In this document: positions 26,035-34,749 of the stretch, one piece after another
Layout of the letters: every line of letters begins with the position of its first letter
How positions within the stretch are numbered: position 1 is the stretch's first letter
Assembly: GCF_018069565.1 (NCBI RefSeq)
Contig: NZ_JAGPNL010000009.1
Location: 248,001-312,000, forward strand
Origin: Streptomyces tagetis
Lineage (GTDB): Bacteria; Actinomycetota; Actinomycetes; Streptomycetales; Streptomycetaceae
Length of the DNA: 64,000 nucleotides
Reading direction: 5' to 3'
Position numbers and translations under genes: made by a program
Notes under the pieces: generated by a model
Told to the model about the DNA's origin: nothing
The model's input: the letters and a program-made list of their open reading frames with translations, nothing else
The model's database searches: none

Positions 26035-27113
26035 CCGCCACGACCACCGCACCGCACCGGCCGGGCGGCCGGGTGGACTTCGGGCGCACCGTCTGGGTCT
26101 GGCGCACCGGCCCGCTGGCGCTGCGCGTCGACCGGCGCTCCGTGCTGGTCTGCGCCGTCCTGGCGGCCGTGACGGCCGTGTTCGGCGTCCTCACCCTCGG
26201 CTCCGGTTCGCTCCCGCTCACCCCCGCGCAGGTGCTCTCCGCGCTGTTCGACCCGGACGCCGACCACCGCGCGCGGCTCGTCGTCGTCAACTGGCGGCTG
26301 CCCCGGCTGCTGTTCGCGCTGGTCTGCGGGGCGGCCCTGGCGATCAGCGGGGCCATCTTCCAGTCGCTGACCCGCAATCCGCTCGGCTCCCCGGACGTGA
26401 TCGGCTTCGCCTCCGGCTCGTACGCGGGCGCCAGCGTCGTCATGCTGCTGCTCGGCACCGCCGACTACCTGGCGGTGGCGTCGGGTTCGCTGACCGGCGG
26501 GGCGGTCACCGCCCTCCTGGTGTACCTGCTGGCCTACCGGGGCGGGCTGGCCCCGTTCCGCCTCATCATCGTGGGCATCGCCGTCGGCGCCTTCCTCAGC
26601 TCCCTCACCTCGATGATGCTCCTGTCCGTCAGCCCGCAGCAGGCGATGCTGGCGGCGACCTGGGGCGCCGGCTCGCTCAGCGGGCTCGGCTTCGCGCAGC
26701 TCGGCCCGGCCGCGGCCGTCTTCGCCGCCCTGCTGGTCTGCTCCGGCGCCGTGGTGCGGCCCCTGGTCCACCTGGAGATGGGCGACGACACCGCCGCGGC
26801 GCTGGGCGTCGACGCGCAGCGCACCCGGCTCCTCGCCACCGTCGCCGGGGTCGCGCTCACCGCCCTGGTGACCGCGGCCGTCGGCCCGATCGCCTTCGTC
26901 GCGCTGGCGGCCCCGCAGATCGCCCAGCGCCTGACCCGGAGCTGCACCACCCTGCGGATCGTCCCGGCGGCGCTCACCGGCGCCACGCTGCTGGTCGCCG
27001 CCGACTTCGTCGCCCTGCGCGTCGACGTGCCGGTCGGCGTCGTGACGGTCTCGGTCGGCGGGGTCTACCTCGCCTGGCTCCTGGCCCGCCAGTACGCCGG
27101 ACGGCGCCGGTGA
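26031..27113 (+). CDS. FecCD-type siderophore ABC permease 2
   Basis: 360 residues, the same family as the preceding gene: NWRLPRLLFALVCGAALAISGAIFQSLTRNPLGSPDVIGF, GIAVGAFLSSLTSMML, MGDDTAAALG, GPIAFVALAAPQIAQRL. GTG 26031 overlaps the upstream stop by four bases. An N-terminal extension of about 40 residues (positively charged, before DRRSVLVCAVL) is cytoplasmic. Followed by a 158-nt gap carrying a (CACCAG)7 microsatellite before the ATPase gene. Confidence 0.95.
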   Translation: MTATTTAPHRPGGRVDFGRTVWVWRTGPLALRVDRRSVLVCAVLAAVTAVFGVLTLGSGSLPLTPAQVLSALFDPDADHRARLVVVNWRLPRLLFALVCGAALAISGAIFQSLTRNPLGSPDVIGFASGSYAGASVVMLLLGTADYLAVASGSLTGGAVTALLVYLLAYRGGLAPFRLIIVGIAVGAFLSSLTSMMLLSVSPQQAMLAATWGAGSLSGLGFAQLGPAAAVFAALLVCSGAVVRPLVHLEMGDDTAAALGVDAQRTRLLATVAGVALTALVTAAVGPIAFVALAAPQIAQRLTRSCTTLRIVPAALTGATLLVAADFVALRVDVPVGVVTVSVGGVYLAWLLARQYAGRRR

Positions 27114-27194
27114 CGCCGTCTCCGCGGCCCGGGACACCGGCCGCCTCCCCGGCGCCCCCGCCGGCACGGACGCCCCCGCCGGCACCGGCACGGG

Positions 27195-27236
27195 CACCAG
27201 CACCAGCACCAGCACCAGCACCAGCACCAGCACCAG
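27195..27236 (+). repeat. (CACCAG)7 microsatellite
   Basis: Seven perfect tandem copies of CACCAG, flanked by looser copies (GGCACCGGCACGGG before, CCTCACGACCAGCACC after). It lies between permease 2 and the ATPase of the siderophore importer. If the ATPase were started at GTG 27110, the repeat would encode Pro-Ala-Pro-Ala. From the better TTG 27272 start it is a spacer. Hexamer repeats can slip without shifting frame. Confidence 0.85.
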
Positions 27237-27271
27237 CCTCACGACCAGCACCCGAGTCCTCAGGAGCTTCC

Positions 27272-28102
27272 TTGACCGCCCTCACCACCCGGCCCGCCCG
27301 GACGCCCGTCCCGGCCCGTCTGGAGGTGATCGACGCCTCCCTCGGCTACGCCCGGCGGACCGTCTGCGAGCACCTGGACGTCACCGTCCCGGACGGCTCG
27401 TTCACCGTGATCATCGGCCCCAACGCCTGCGGCAAGTCCACCCTGTTGCGGGCCCTGTCCCGCCTGCTGAAGCCCGGCACGGGCCGGGTGGTGCTCGACG
27501 GCCGGGCCCTCGACAGCTACGGCACCAAGGAGGTCGCCCGGCGCCTCGGCCTGCTCCCGCAGACCGCGCAGGCACCCGACGGGATCACCGTCGCCGACCT
27601 GGTCGCCCGGGGCCGCCACCCCCACCAGGGGCTGCTGCGCCAGTGGACCGAGGAGGACGAACGGGCCGTGGCCGACGCCATGGCGGCCACCTCCGTCACC
27701 GACCTGTCCGGCAGGCCCGTCGACGAACTCTCCGGCGGCCAGCGCCAGCGCGTCTGGGTGGCGATGGTCCTCGCCCAGCGGACGCCGCTCCTGCTGCTGG
27801 ACGAACCGACCACGTTCCTCGACATCGCCCACCAGATCGACCTCCTGGAACTCTTCGCCGACCTGCACCGCACCGGCCACACCCTCGTCGCGGTGCTGCA
27901 CGACCTGAACCAGGCGGCGCGCTACGCGAGTCACCTCATCGCCCTGCGCGAGGGCCGTGTCGTCGCCACCGGCACCCCGTGGGAGGTGGTCACCGCCGAT
28001 CTGGTGGAGGAGGTGTTCGGGCTGCCCTGCCGGGTGGTGCCCGACCCGGTCACCGACACGCCCATGGTCGTCCCGCTGGCCCGGCCGCGGAGCACCCGGT
28101 GA
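27272..28102 (+). CDS. Siderophore ABC importer ATPase
   Basis: 276 residues of the FepC/FecE type. Walker A GPNACGKSTLL, Q-loop PQTAQ, signature LSGGQRQRVW, Walker B LLLDEPTTFLD and switch His (AVLHDLNQA) are all intact. It powers the two FecCD permeases. I chose TTG 27272 because AGGAG is 5 nt upstream. The alternative GTG 27110 overlaps the previous stop (GTGA) and adds a 54-residue Pro/Ala-rich extension. The stop overlaps the start of the next gene. Confidence 0.94.
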   Translation: MTALTTRPARTPVPARLEVIDASLGYARRTVCEHLDVTVPDGSFTVIIGPNACGKSTLLRALSRLLKPGTGRVVLDGRALDSYGTKEVARRLGLLPQTAQAPDGITVADLVARGRHPHQGLLRQWTEEDERAVADAMAATSVTDLSGRPVDELSGGQRQRVWVAMVLAQRTPLLLLDEPTTFLDIAHQIDLLELFADLHRTGHTLVAVLHDLNQAARYASHLIALREGRVVATGTPWEVVTADLVEEVFGLPCRVVPDPVTDTPMVVPLARPRSTR

Positions 28103-29760
28103 CCGGGGCCCCGGCCGGCGAGGGCGGCGCCGGCTCCGTCTCCGCGCTGTTCCGGATCGCGCTGCTGAGCGGGGGCCGGGCGCGGCGCCTGGCCCTGACG
28201 ACCCTCGGCTTCATGCTGCACCAGCTCTGCGAGGCGCTGGTGCCGGTCCTCATCGGCGTCGTCATCGACCGGGCGCTGGCACCCGGGGACCGCACCGCCC
28301 TGCTCGGCTGGCTCGCCGTCCTCGCCGGGGTCTTCGTCGTCCTCTCCCTCTCCTACCAGCGGGCCGCGGCGTCCATGGTCATCGTCTACGGCCACGGCGA
28401 GCACGAGCTGCGCCAGCGCGCCATGGCCCGGCTGCTGGACCCGCACGGGCTGCGCCACGCCCCGGGAGCCGGCGAGGCGCTCGCCCTGGTCTCGTCCGAC
28501 ACCTACCGGGTGGCGGGGGTCTCCTGGAGCGTGGTCCAGCAGGCGTCGACCCTCACGGCGATCCTCACCGCCTCCACCGCCCTGCTGCTGATCTCCGTGC
28601 CGCTGGGCCTGGGTGTCATCGCCGGCACCGTGCTGGTGCTGGCCCTGATGCGCCGGCTGTCGGCGCCGCTGGAGGCGCGGGGCCTGGCCGAGCAGGGATC
28701 GGCGGCGCGGGCCGGCGAGGTGGCCACCGACATGATTACCGGCCTGCGGGTGGTGATCGGCATGAACGCCCGCGCGGAGGCCGCCCGCCGCTACCGCGCC
28801 GCGAGCCGGCGCTCCCGGGACGGAGCCGTCGCCGCCGCCCGCGCCGTGCTGGCCTACGGCAGCCTGAGCCAACTGCTGTCGGGGGTGTTCCTCGCCCTCC
28901 TCGCCACCGCCTCGGGGCTGCTCGCGCTCGACGGCCGGCTGACCATCGGTCAGCTCGTGACCGTGCTGGGGCTCGCCCAGTACCTCCAGGGCGCCCTCGC
29001 CCACGTCGGCACCTTCGCCTCCAACTGGACGCACAAGCGGGCCTCCGCCCGCCGGCTCGGCGCCCTCGTCGGGCAGCCGCCGCTGACCGCCCCGGCCTCC
29101 GGCGCCCCGCCGGACCGGCCCACGGCCCCCGCCCCCGGCGCCCCGCTGCTGCGCTGGTGCCCGCCCGGCCACCACGAGCCCCTGGACGTCCGCCCCGGCG
29201 AACGCCTCGGCGTCGTGCCGCGCGACGCCGCGCACGCGCGCGAACTCGGCGACCGGCTCGGCCACCGGGTGCCGCTCGGCCGCGGCGAACTCCTGCTGGA
29301 CGGCGTCGACGCGCTCGACCTCGGCCCGGACCGGGTCCGGGCGCGGATCGTCGCCGCTCCCCACCACGGGGCGGTGTTCTCCGGCACGCTGCGCTCCAAC
29401 GTCGTGCCCCCGGGCCACGCGCCCGACCCCGCCGTGTTCCGGGCCGCCATGCTCGACGACGTCCTCGACCACATCGGCGGGGAGCGGGCCGAGGTCGGCG
29501 AACGGGGCCGGCGGCTCTCCGGCGGACAGCGCCAGCGCCTGCTGCTCGCCCGCGCCCTGCACACCGGCGCCGACCTCGTCGTCCTCGACGAACCCACCAC
29601 CGCCGTCGACCCGTTGACCGAACAGCGCATCGCCCGGGGCCTGCGGGAGCTGCCCGGCACGACCCTGCTGATCACCACGAGCCCCATCCTGCTCGCCGCC
29701 TGCGACCGGGTGGTCGACCTGGCCGGGCCGGACCACGGAACGGAAGGAACCCCCCGGTGA
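28099..29760 (+). CDS. ABC exporter-fold half-transporter lacking Walker A
   Basis: 553 residues. About six membrane helices (residues 20-300), then a nucleotide-binding domain. The domain keeps the signature LSGGQRQRLLLARAL and Walker B LVVLDEPTTAVD, but where G-x-x-G-x-G-K-S/T should be it reads LGVVPRDAAHARELGDRLG, so Walker A is lost. The next gene has the complementary defects, so the two should form a heterodimer with one working ATP site. GTG 28099 overlaps the ATPase stop (GTGA). Position inside an iron-uptake operon next to a siderophore-interacting protein recalls mycobacterial IrtAB, an importer with exporter fold. Confidence 0.9.
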   Translation: MTGAPAGEGGAGSVSALFRIALLSGGRARRLALTTLGFMLHQLCEALVPVLIGVVIDRALAPGDRTALLGWLAVLAGVFVVLSLSYQRAAASMVIVYGHGEHELRQRAMARLLDPHGLRHAPGAGEALALVSSDTYRVAGVSWSVVQQASTLTAILTASTALLLISVPLGLGVIAGTVLVLALMRRLSAPLEARGLAEQGSAARAGEVATDMITGLRVVIGMNARAEAARRYRAASRRSRDGAVAAARAVLAYGSLSQLLSGVFLALLATASGLLALDGRLTIGQLVTVLGLAQYLQGALAHVGTFASNWTHKRASARRLGALVGQPPLTAPASGAPPDRPTAPAPGAPLLRWCPPGHHEPLDVRPGERLGVVPRDAAHARELGDRLGHRVPLGRGELLLDGVDALDLGPDRVRARIVAAPHHGAVFSGTLRSNVVPPGHAPDPAVFRAAMLDDVLDHIGGERAEVGERGRRLSGGQRQRLLLARALHTGADLVVLDEPTTAVDPLTEQRIARGLRELPGTTLLITTSPILLAACDRVVDLAGPDHGTEGTPR

Positions 29761-31571
29761 GCGCCGAGAAGAGCACCCTGCCCGTCGCCGGCCCGCGCCG
29801 CACCCGGCAGGAGCTGCTGCGCCGGCTCGGCGCGCACCGGGGCCGGCTCGCCGCGGCGCTGCTCACCCTGTTCGCCGGCACCGCGGTCACCCTCACCACG
29901 CCGCCGCTGCTCGGCGCCGTCGTGAACGCGGTCGTGGACCGGGCACCGCAGGGCCGGGTCCTCGTCCTCGGCCTGCTCCTGGTGCTCGCCGCGGCGGCCG
30001 GGGCGCTGTCGGCCCTGGCCGGCGGCCGGATGCTGGCCGCGCTGGTGCAGGAGGTGCTGGCGGGGCTGCGCGAGGACGTGTTCGAGACGGCGGTGCACCT
30101 GCCCGGCGACGTGGTGGAGTCCTCCGGCAGCGGCGACGTCGTCTCGCGGGTCACCCGGGACGTCGAGGCGGTCTCCGAGGCCGCGTCCGACGTGCTGCCC
30201 GACGTCACCGCCGCCGGTCTCACCATCGGGCTGAGCCTGGTGGGGCTGACGGTCCTCGATCCCCGGCTGGCCCTGGCCGGCCTGGTCTGCCTGCCCGTCC
30301 ACGTCCTCGCCACCCGGCGGTTCCTCGCCCGTTCGCACGAGGTGTACGGGGACGTCCGCCGCCTGGAGTCGGAACGCGGGCAGTCCGTCGTGGAGTCGGT
30401 GCACGGCGCGGCGACGGTCCGGGCCTACCGGGAGCAGGACCGGCGGCTGACGGAGCTGGCCGGGCGCAGCCTGCGGGCGGTCGAGCGGCAACGGGACGGG
30501 GCACGGCTGCGGAACCGGTTCACCGGGATGCTCAACGCGGCGGAGTTCCTCGGTCTCGCGGCGGTGCTCACGACCGGGTTCGCGCTGCTGCGCTCCGGGA
30601 CCATCTCGCTGGGCGCCGCGACCGCCGCCGCCCTCTACTTCCACCGGCTCTTCGGCCCGGTCGGGGCGCTGCTGGGCAGTCTCGACGACATCCAGCGGGC
30701 CACGGTGGGCCTGGCCCGCCTGGTCGGGATCACCGACCTCGGCCCCCGGCCCGACGACGGTCCGGCGGGCCCCGGGGAAGCGGCGGCCGGGGCGGGGATC
30801 GCGGTGGAGGGCGTCTCGTACACGTACGACGGGGTGCGCCCCGTGCTCCGCGACATCCGCCTGGAGGTGCCGGCGGGCACCAGCCTCGCCCTCGTCGGGG
30901 CCAGCGGCTCGGGCAAGAGCACCCTGGCCCGCCTGATCGCCGGGCTGGACGAGCCGTCCCGGGGCCGGATCACGGCCGGGGACGGCGCCCGCTACCTGGT
31001 CACCCAGGAGGTCCATCTCTTCGGCGGCACGCTCGCCGACAACCTGCGGATGGCCCGGCCCGGCGCCACCGACGCCGAACTGGTCCACGCCCTGCGCGAG
31101 GTGGGGGCCGGCTGGGCGCTGGAGGGGGAGTACGGGCTCGGCACGGTGCTCGGCCCCGGCGGGACGCCCCTGGACGACGGGGCCGTGCAGCACCTGGCGC
31201 TGGCCCGGGTGCTGCTCGCCGATCCGTCCGTCGTCGTCCTCGACGAGGCCACCGCCGAGTCCGGGCCCCGCACCCAGGCGCTGCTGCGCTCCGCCCTGGC
31301 CCGGGTCGTCCGGGGCCGCACCGCCGTGATCGTGGCCCACCGCCTGGAGCAGGCCCGGGACGCGGACCGGGTCCTCGTCCTGGACCGGGGCGAGGTCGCC
31401 GGGGACGGAACCCACGCCGAACTGCTCGCCCGGCCGGGCGAGTACGCCGCCCTGTGGGAGGCGTACGTCCGCACCGGCGGCCTCCCCGGGCCCCGCCCGT
31501 CCGGCGACGCCCGTCCCGCGTCCGCACGACCGGGGGCGACGGTCCCCCGCACGAAGGAGCAGCACCCATGA
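29757..31571 (+). CDS. ABC exporter-fold half-transporter with degenerate signature motif
   Basis: 604 residues: six membrane helices (about 25-310) and a C-terminal nucleotide-binding domain. Walker A is intact (LVGASGSGKSTLARL) and Walker B reads SVVVLDEATAESG. The signature, expected as LSGGQRQRLALAR, is PLDDGAVQHLALARVL, and the D-loop after Walker B is altered. This pairs with the upstream subunit, which lacks Walker A but has a good signature. GTG 29757 overlaps the upstream stop by four bases. Transport of ferric siderophore (IrtB-like) or siderophore export are both possible. Confidence 0.9.
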   Translation: MSAEKSTLPVAGPRRTRQELLRRLGAHRGRLAAALLTLFAGTAVTLTTPPLLGAVVNAVVDRAPQGRVLVLGLLLVLAAAAGALSALAGGRMLAALVQEVLAGLREDVFETAVHLPGDVVESSGSGDVVSRVTRDVEAVSEAASDVLPDVTAAGLTIGLSLVGLTVLDPRLALAGLVCLPVHVLATRRFLARSHEVYGDVRRLESERGQSVVESVHGAATVRAYREQDRRLTELAGRSLRAVERQRDGARLRNRFTGMLNAAEFLGLAAVLTTGFALLRSGTISLGAATAAALYFHRLFGPVGALLGSLDDIQRATVGLARLVGITDLGPRPDDGPAGPGEAAAGAGIAVEGVSYTYDGVRPVLRDIRLEVPAGTSLALVGASGSGKSTLARLIAGLDEPSRGRITAGDGARYLVTQEVHLFGGTLADNLRMARPGATDAELVHALREVGAGWALEGEYGLGTVLGPGGTPLDDGAVQHLALARVLLADPSVVVLDEATAESGPRTQALLRSALARVVRGRTAVIVAHRLEQARDADRVLVLDRGEVAGDGTHAELLARPGEYAALWEAYVRTGGLPGPRPSGDARPASARPGATVPRTKEQHP

Positions 31572-32461
31572 CGGTCCACCGCGCCGTCGTCGCCCGCGTC
31601 CGGCGGCTCACCCCGGCCATGACCCGCGTCACCCTGCACGGCGAGGGACTCACCGGCTTCGTCTCGACGGGGACCGGCGACGAGTACGTACGCCTCTTCC
31701 TCCCGCACGGCCCCGACCGCCGCGACGTCTCCCTGCCCGAGGACACCGGGGACGGCGGCCTGCGGACCCCCGAGGGGCGGCCCACCGCCCCGATGCGCAC
31801 CTACACCGTGCGGGCGGTGCGCCCGGAGGCCGGGGAGATCGACATCGACTTCGTGGTGCACGACCACGGGGTGGCGTCCGGCTGGGCCGCCGCGGCCCGC
31901 CCCGGGGACGTGATCGGCCTCACCTCCCCCTGCGGGCTCTACGCTCCCCCCGCCGACCTCACCTGGCAGGTGCTGGTCACCGACCTGACCGGCCTGCCCG
32001 CCGTGGGACGCCTCCTCGAACAGGCCCCGGAGGGGGTCACCACCCGGGCGATCGTCGAGGTGCCCGACCCCTCCTGCGTGCAGCCGCTCCCGGACCGGCC
32101 GCACCTCGGGACGACGTGGGTGTACGGGGGCAACGGCCACGGCCCGAGCCGCCTGGCCGAGCTGACCGCCGCGGCGGTCCCGCCCGGCACCGACCTGACG
32201 GGCGGGTATGTGTGGGTCGCCGGGCAGACCACGGCCTGCCGGGAGGTGCGGCGCCACCTGCGCGGGGAACGGGCGCTGCCGGTCGAGCGGTTCAAGGTGG
32301 TCGGCTACTGGATGCCGGGGGCCGAGACGTGGACCGAGCGGTACGAGGCGCTGCCCGCCTCCGTCCGCGCGGAGCTGGACGCCCTCTGGGACGACCCGGC
32401 CCGCGAGCCGGAGGACGTCGCCGTGGAGTACGAGTCCCGCCTCAGCGCGCACGGCCTGTGA
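31568..32461 (+). CDS. Siderophore-interacting FAD reductase (ViuB/SIP family)
   Basis: 297 residues. The FAD-binding beta-barrel has PMRTYTVRAV (R-x-Y-T) and HDHGVASGWAAAARPGD; the NAD(P)H-binding half contains VTDLTGLPAVGRLLE and the terminal VVGYWMPG. Such proteins release iron from ferric siderophores by reduction in the cytosol. ATG 31568 overlaps the upstream stop (ATGA), so it is coupled to the ABC half-transporters. In mycobacteria the equivalent domain is fused to IrtA; here it is a separate gene at the end of the operon. Confidence 0.94.
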   Translation: MTVHRAVVARVRRLTPAMTRVTLHGEGLTGFVSTGTGDEYVRLFLPHGPDRRDVSLPEDTGDGGLRTPEGRPTAPMRTYTVRAVRPEAGEIDIDFVVHDHGVASGWAAAARPGDVIGLTSPCGLYAPPADLTWQVLVTDLTGLPAVGRLLEQAPEGVTTRAIVEVPDPSCVQPLPDRPHLGTTWVYGGNGHGPSRLAELTAAAVPPGTDLTGGYVWVAGQTTACREVRRHLRGERALPVERFKVVGYWMPGAETWTERYEALPASVRAELDALWDDPAREPEDVAVEYESRLSAHGL

Positions 32462-32654
32462 GCCGCCCCCGGCGGAGGTGGCGGGGGGCGGTGTCCGCCG
32501 CGTGAGCCCCGGCCCGGCCGTCAGGTGCCGGGCCGGGGAGTCCACGGGGGGCGCCGGGCGGGGCCGCGCGGGACGCCCTGCTCTCCGACCGTAGTGGTCC
32601 CGGTGGCCCGGCGGCGGGTGATCGGGGCGGTTCGGTGAAGTCCGTACGAACCTT

Positions 32655-33542
32655 TCACACGGGTCCGTGGGCGGTCCGCCCGGCCGCGCCGGGGCCCTCG
32701 GGGCCGTGCGCTCCGGCGGGGCCGGGGGTGTGGTCGGCGTCGGCGGCGGGGCCGGGGCCGGGGTCCTCGTCGGAGGCGCGGGCGGTGCCGTCGAGGATCT
32801 CCTCGCCGAGCAGGTCGCGGGCGAGGAGGGTGGCGCCGGCCACCGCGCCGGGCATCAGGAAGACCGCGGCGAACGGCACCAGGAAGGCCAGGCCCAGCGG
32901 CGCTCCGAAGCCCCAGACCAGCGGCTTGCGGGTGCGCAGCAGGGCGAGCCGCTCCCGCAGTTCCAGGCCCCGCCGCTGGAGGGCGCCCGCGGCCAGCTCC
33001 TCGCCGAGGAAGAAGCCGGTGACGAGGAACCCGGCCACCGGCACGACCGTCTGCCCGACCACCGGCACGAAGCCGAGCGCGAAGAGCAGCACGCCCCACA
33101 CGGCGGCCCGCACCAGGATGCGCAGGCTGTCCCGGGTGGAGACCCACACGTCGCGCCAGAAGGAGAGCCCGGACTCGGGCGCCGTGCCGTCGGCGGAGAC
33201 GTCCCGGTCGACGGCCTCGGAGAGGCTGTCGTAGAAGAGGCTGCCGATGAGCAGGGTGACGGCGGTGAAGGTGAGGACGGACAGGAGCAGGCCGAGCGCG
33301 AACAGCACCACCGTCAGCACACCGCGGAAGAGCCCGGCCCAGGGGCTGGACCAGTCGTCGGCGAAGGGCGTCGCCCAGGCGACCGCGTCCGCGCCCCACA
33401 CGGCCAGCACGACGAGGGTCGCCAGGTAGAGGACGAGGGTGATCAGGCCGGGGAGGAGTCCGTAGCCGTAGCTGCCCCGGTGCCGGGCCATCCACCGCTG
33501 GCCCCCCAGGAGATGACCGAACCCCGCCCCCAGATCACGCAT
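32655..33542 (-). CDS. EI24/CysZ-like membrane protein
   Basis: 295 residues. After an N-terminal cytoplasmic stretch come about four to six long hydrophobic segments (LLPGLITLVLYLATLVVLAVW, GVLTVVLFALGLLLSVLTF, AAVWGVLLFALGFVPVVGQTVVPVAGFLVTGFFLGEEL, PLGLAFLVPFAAVFLMPG), typical of the EI24 (CysZ) family. The last 45 residues are Asp/Gly/Pro-rich. CysZ proteins carry sulfate in proteobacteria; the actinobacterial branch has no proven substrate. TAGAAT (33555-33550) lies 7 nt before the ATG, indicating a leaderless mRNA. Confidence 0.88.
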   Translation of the reverse strand: MRDLGAGFGHLLGGQRWMARHRGSYGYGLLPGLITLVLYLATLVVLAVWGADAVAWATPFADDWSSPWAGLFRGVLTVVLFALGLLLSVLTFTAVTLLIGSLFYDSLSEAVDRDVSADGTAPESGLSFWRDVWVSTRDSLRILVRAAVWGVLLFALGFVPVVGQTVVPVAGFLVTGFFLGEELAAGALQRRGLELRERLALLRTRKPLVWGFGAPLGLAFLVPFAAVFLMPGAVAGATLLARDLLGEEILDGTARASDEDPGPGPAADADHTPGPAGAHGPEGPGAAGRTAHGPV

Positions 33543-33596
33543 GGGCGGGATTCTACCGGGGTGCGCGGGCCCCCGGCGGGGCCCGCGCGGCCCGGC

Positions 33597-34619
33597 TCAG
33601 ACGGCGACGACCATCTTGCCGGTGTTGTCGCCGCGCAGGACGCCGAGGAAGGCGTCGAGGGTGTTCTCGACGCCCTCGACCACCGTCTCGCGGTACTTCA
33701 GCTCGCCGGAGCGGACCCAGGCGCCGACCTCCTCGGCGAACCGGGGCCGCAGGTCCTCGTGGTCGCCGACGAGGAAGCCCTCGATCCGGCCCCGGGTCTG
33801 GATGAGGCGGGCGAGGTTGCGCGGGCCGGGGGCGGGCTCGGTGGCGTTGTAGACCGAGATCATGCCGCAGACCGCGATCCGGCCGCCCCGGTTGAGCCGG
33901 CCGATGGCCGCCTCCAGGTGGTCCCCGCCCACGTTGTCGAAGTACACGTCGACGCCGTCGGGGGCGGCGGCGCGCAGTTGCTCGGCCACCGGGGCGTCCT
34001 TGTAGTTGAAGGCGGCGTCGAAGCCGTACTCGTCCAGGAGCAGCCGGACCTTGGCGTCGGAGCCGGCCGAGCCGACGACCCGGGAGGCGCCCTTCAGCCG
34101 GGCGATCTGGCCGGCCTGACCGCCGACGGCGCCGGCCGCGCCGGAGACGAAGACCGTGTCGCCCTCGCGCAGCGCGGCCACCCGCAGCAGCCCCGCGTAG
34201 GCGGTCAGGCCGGTCATGCCGAGCACGCCGAGGTACGTGGAGAGCGGGGCGGCGTCCGCGTCGACGGGGACGGCGTGCCGGGCGTCCAGGACGGCGTACT
34301 CGCGCCAGCCGAAGAAGTGCAGCACGTGGTCGCCGGGCGCGAAGCCCTCCGCCTTCGAGGCGACCACCTCGCCGACGGCGCCGCCCTGCATCACCCTGCC
34401 CAGCTCGAAGGGGGCGACGTAGGACTTCGCGGCACTCATCCGGCCGCGCATGTAGGGGTCGACGGACAGATACCGGTTGCGGACCAGCACCTGGCCCTCG
34501 GCGGGGACGGGCACCTCCGTCTCGACCAGGGCGAAGTCCTCCGGCTCGGGCCGGCCGACCGGACGGCTGACGAGGTGCCATTCGCGGTTGACGGCGGGGA
34601 GGGAGGGGGAGTCGGTCAT
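33597..34619 (-). CDS. NADP-dependent oxidoreductase, MDR family
   Basis: 340 residues of the zinc-independent medium-chain reductase family (leukotriene B4 12-hydroxydehydrogenase / 2-alkenal reductase branch). Hallmarks: DPYMRGRM at about 57-65, the NADP-binding VFVSGAAGAVGGQAGQIARLKG, VDVYFDNVGGDHLEAAI, and GRIEGFLVGDHED. These enzymes reduce alpha,beta-unsaturated carbonyls and quinones. I chose ATG 34619 (MTDSPSLPAV), with AAAGG 8 nt upstream. Divergent from a MarR gene with a repeat-containing gap, so it is probably the target of that regulator. Confidence 0.92.
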   Translation of the reverse strand: MTDSPSLPAVNREWHLVSRPVGRPEPEDFALVETEVPVPAEGQVLVRNRYLSVDPYMRGRMSAAKSYVAPFELGRVMQGGAVGEVVASKAEGFAPGDHVLHFFGWREYAVLDARHAVPVDADAAPLSTYLGVLGMTGLTAYAGLLRVAALREGDTVFVSGAAGAVGGQAGQIARLKGASRVVGSAGSDAKVRLLLDEYGFDAAFNYKDAPVAEQLRAAAPDGVDVYFDNVGGDHLEAAIGRLNRGGRIAVCGMISVYNATEPAPGPRNLARLIQTRGRIEGFLVGDHEDLRPRFAEEVGAWVRSGELKYRETVVEGVENTLDAFLGVLRGDNTGKMVVAV

Positions 34620-34679
34620 GAGGGCGCCTTTCCGCACGGGGGTCGCGTCCGCGGACCGGCGCTCGGCCCGGCCGCGAAT

Positions 34680-34742
34680 ATTTCACTACCTGAAACAACC
34701 ATGCGGCTGAACATTTCAGGTTGTCAAACACCTGGGTACGCT
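34680..34742. promoter_or_regulatory. MarR operator repeats and leaderless marR promoter
   Basis: Two related elements, ATTTCA-N5-TGAAACA (34680-34696) and ATTTCA-N5-TCAAACA (from 34713), lie in the 130-nt divergent gap; the first is a palindrome TTTCA-N5-TGAAA. In addition ACCTGAAA (34688-34695) and TTTCAGGT (34714-34721) form an 8-bp inverted repeat. TACGCT (34737-34742) lies 7 nt before the marR ATG. A MarR dimer on these repeats could control both genes. Confidence 0.65.
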
Positions 34743-34749
34743 GGACCCC

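Noticed and set aside
27110..27271. N-terminal extension of the siderophore ATPase from GTG 27110
   Set aside because: It is Pro/Ala repeat encoded by the microsatellite. TTG 27272 has AGGAG at the right distance and gives a standard FepC-length protein. Kept only as an alternative.
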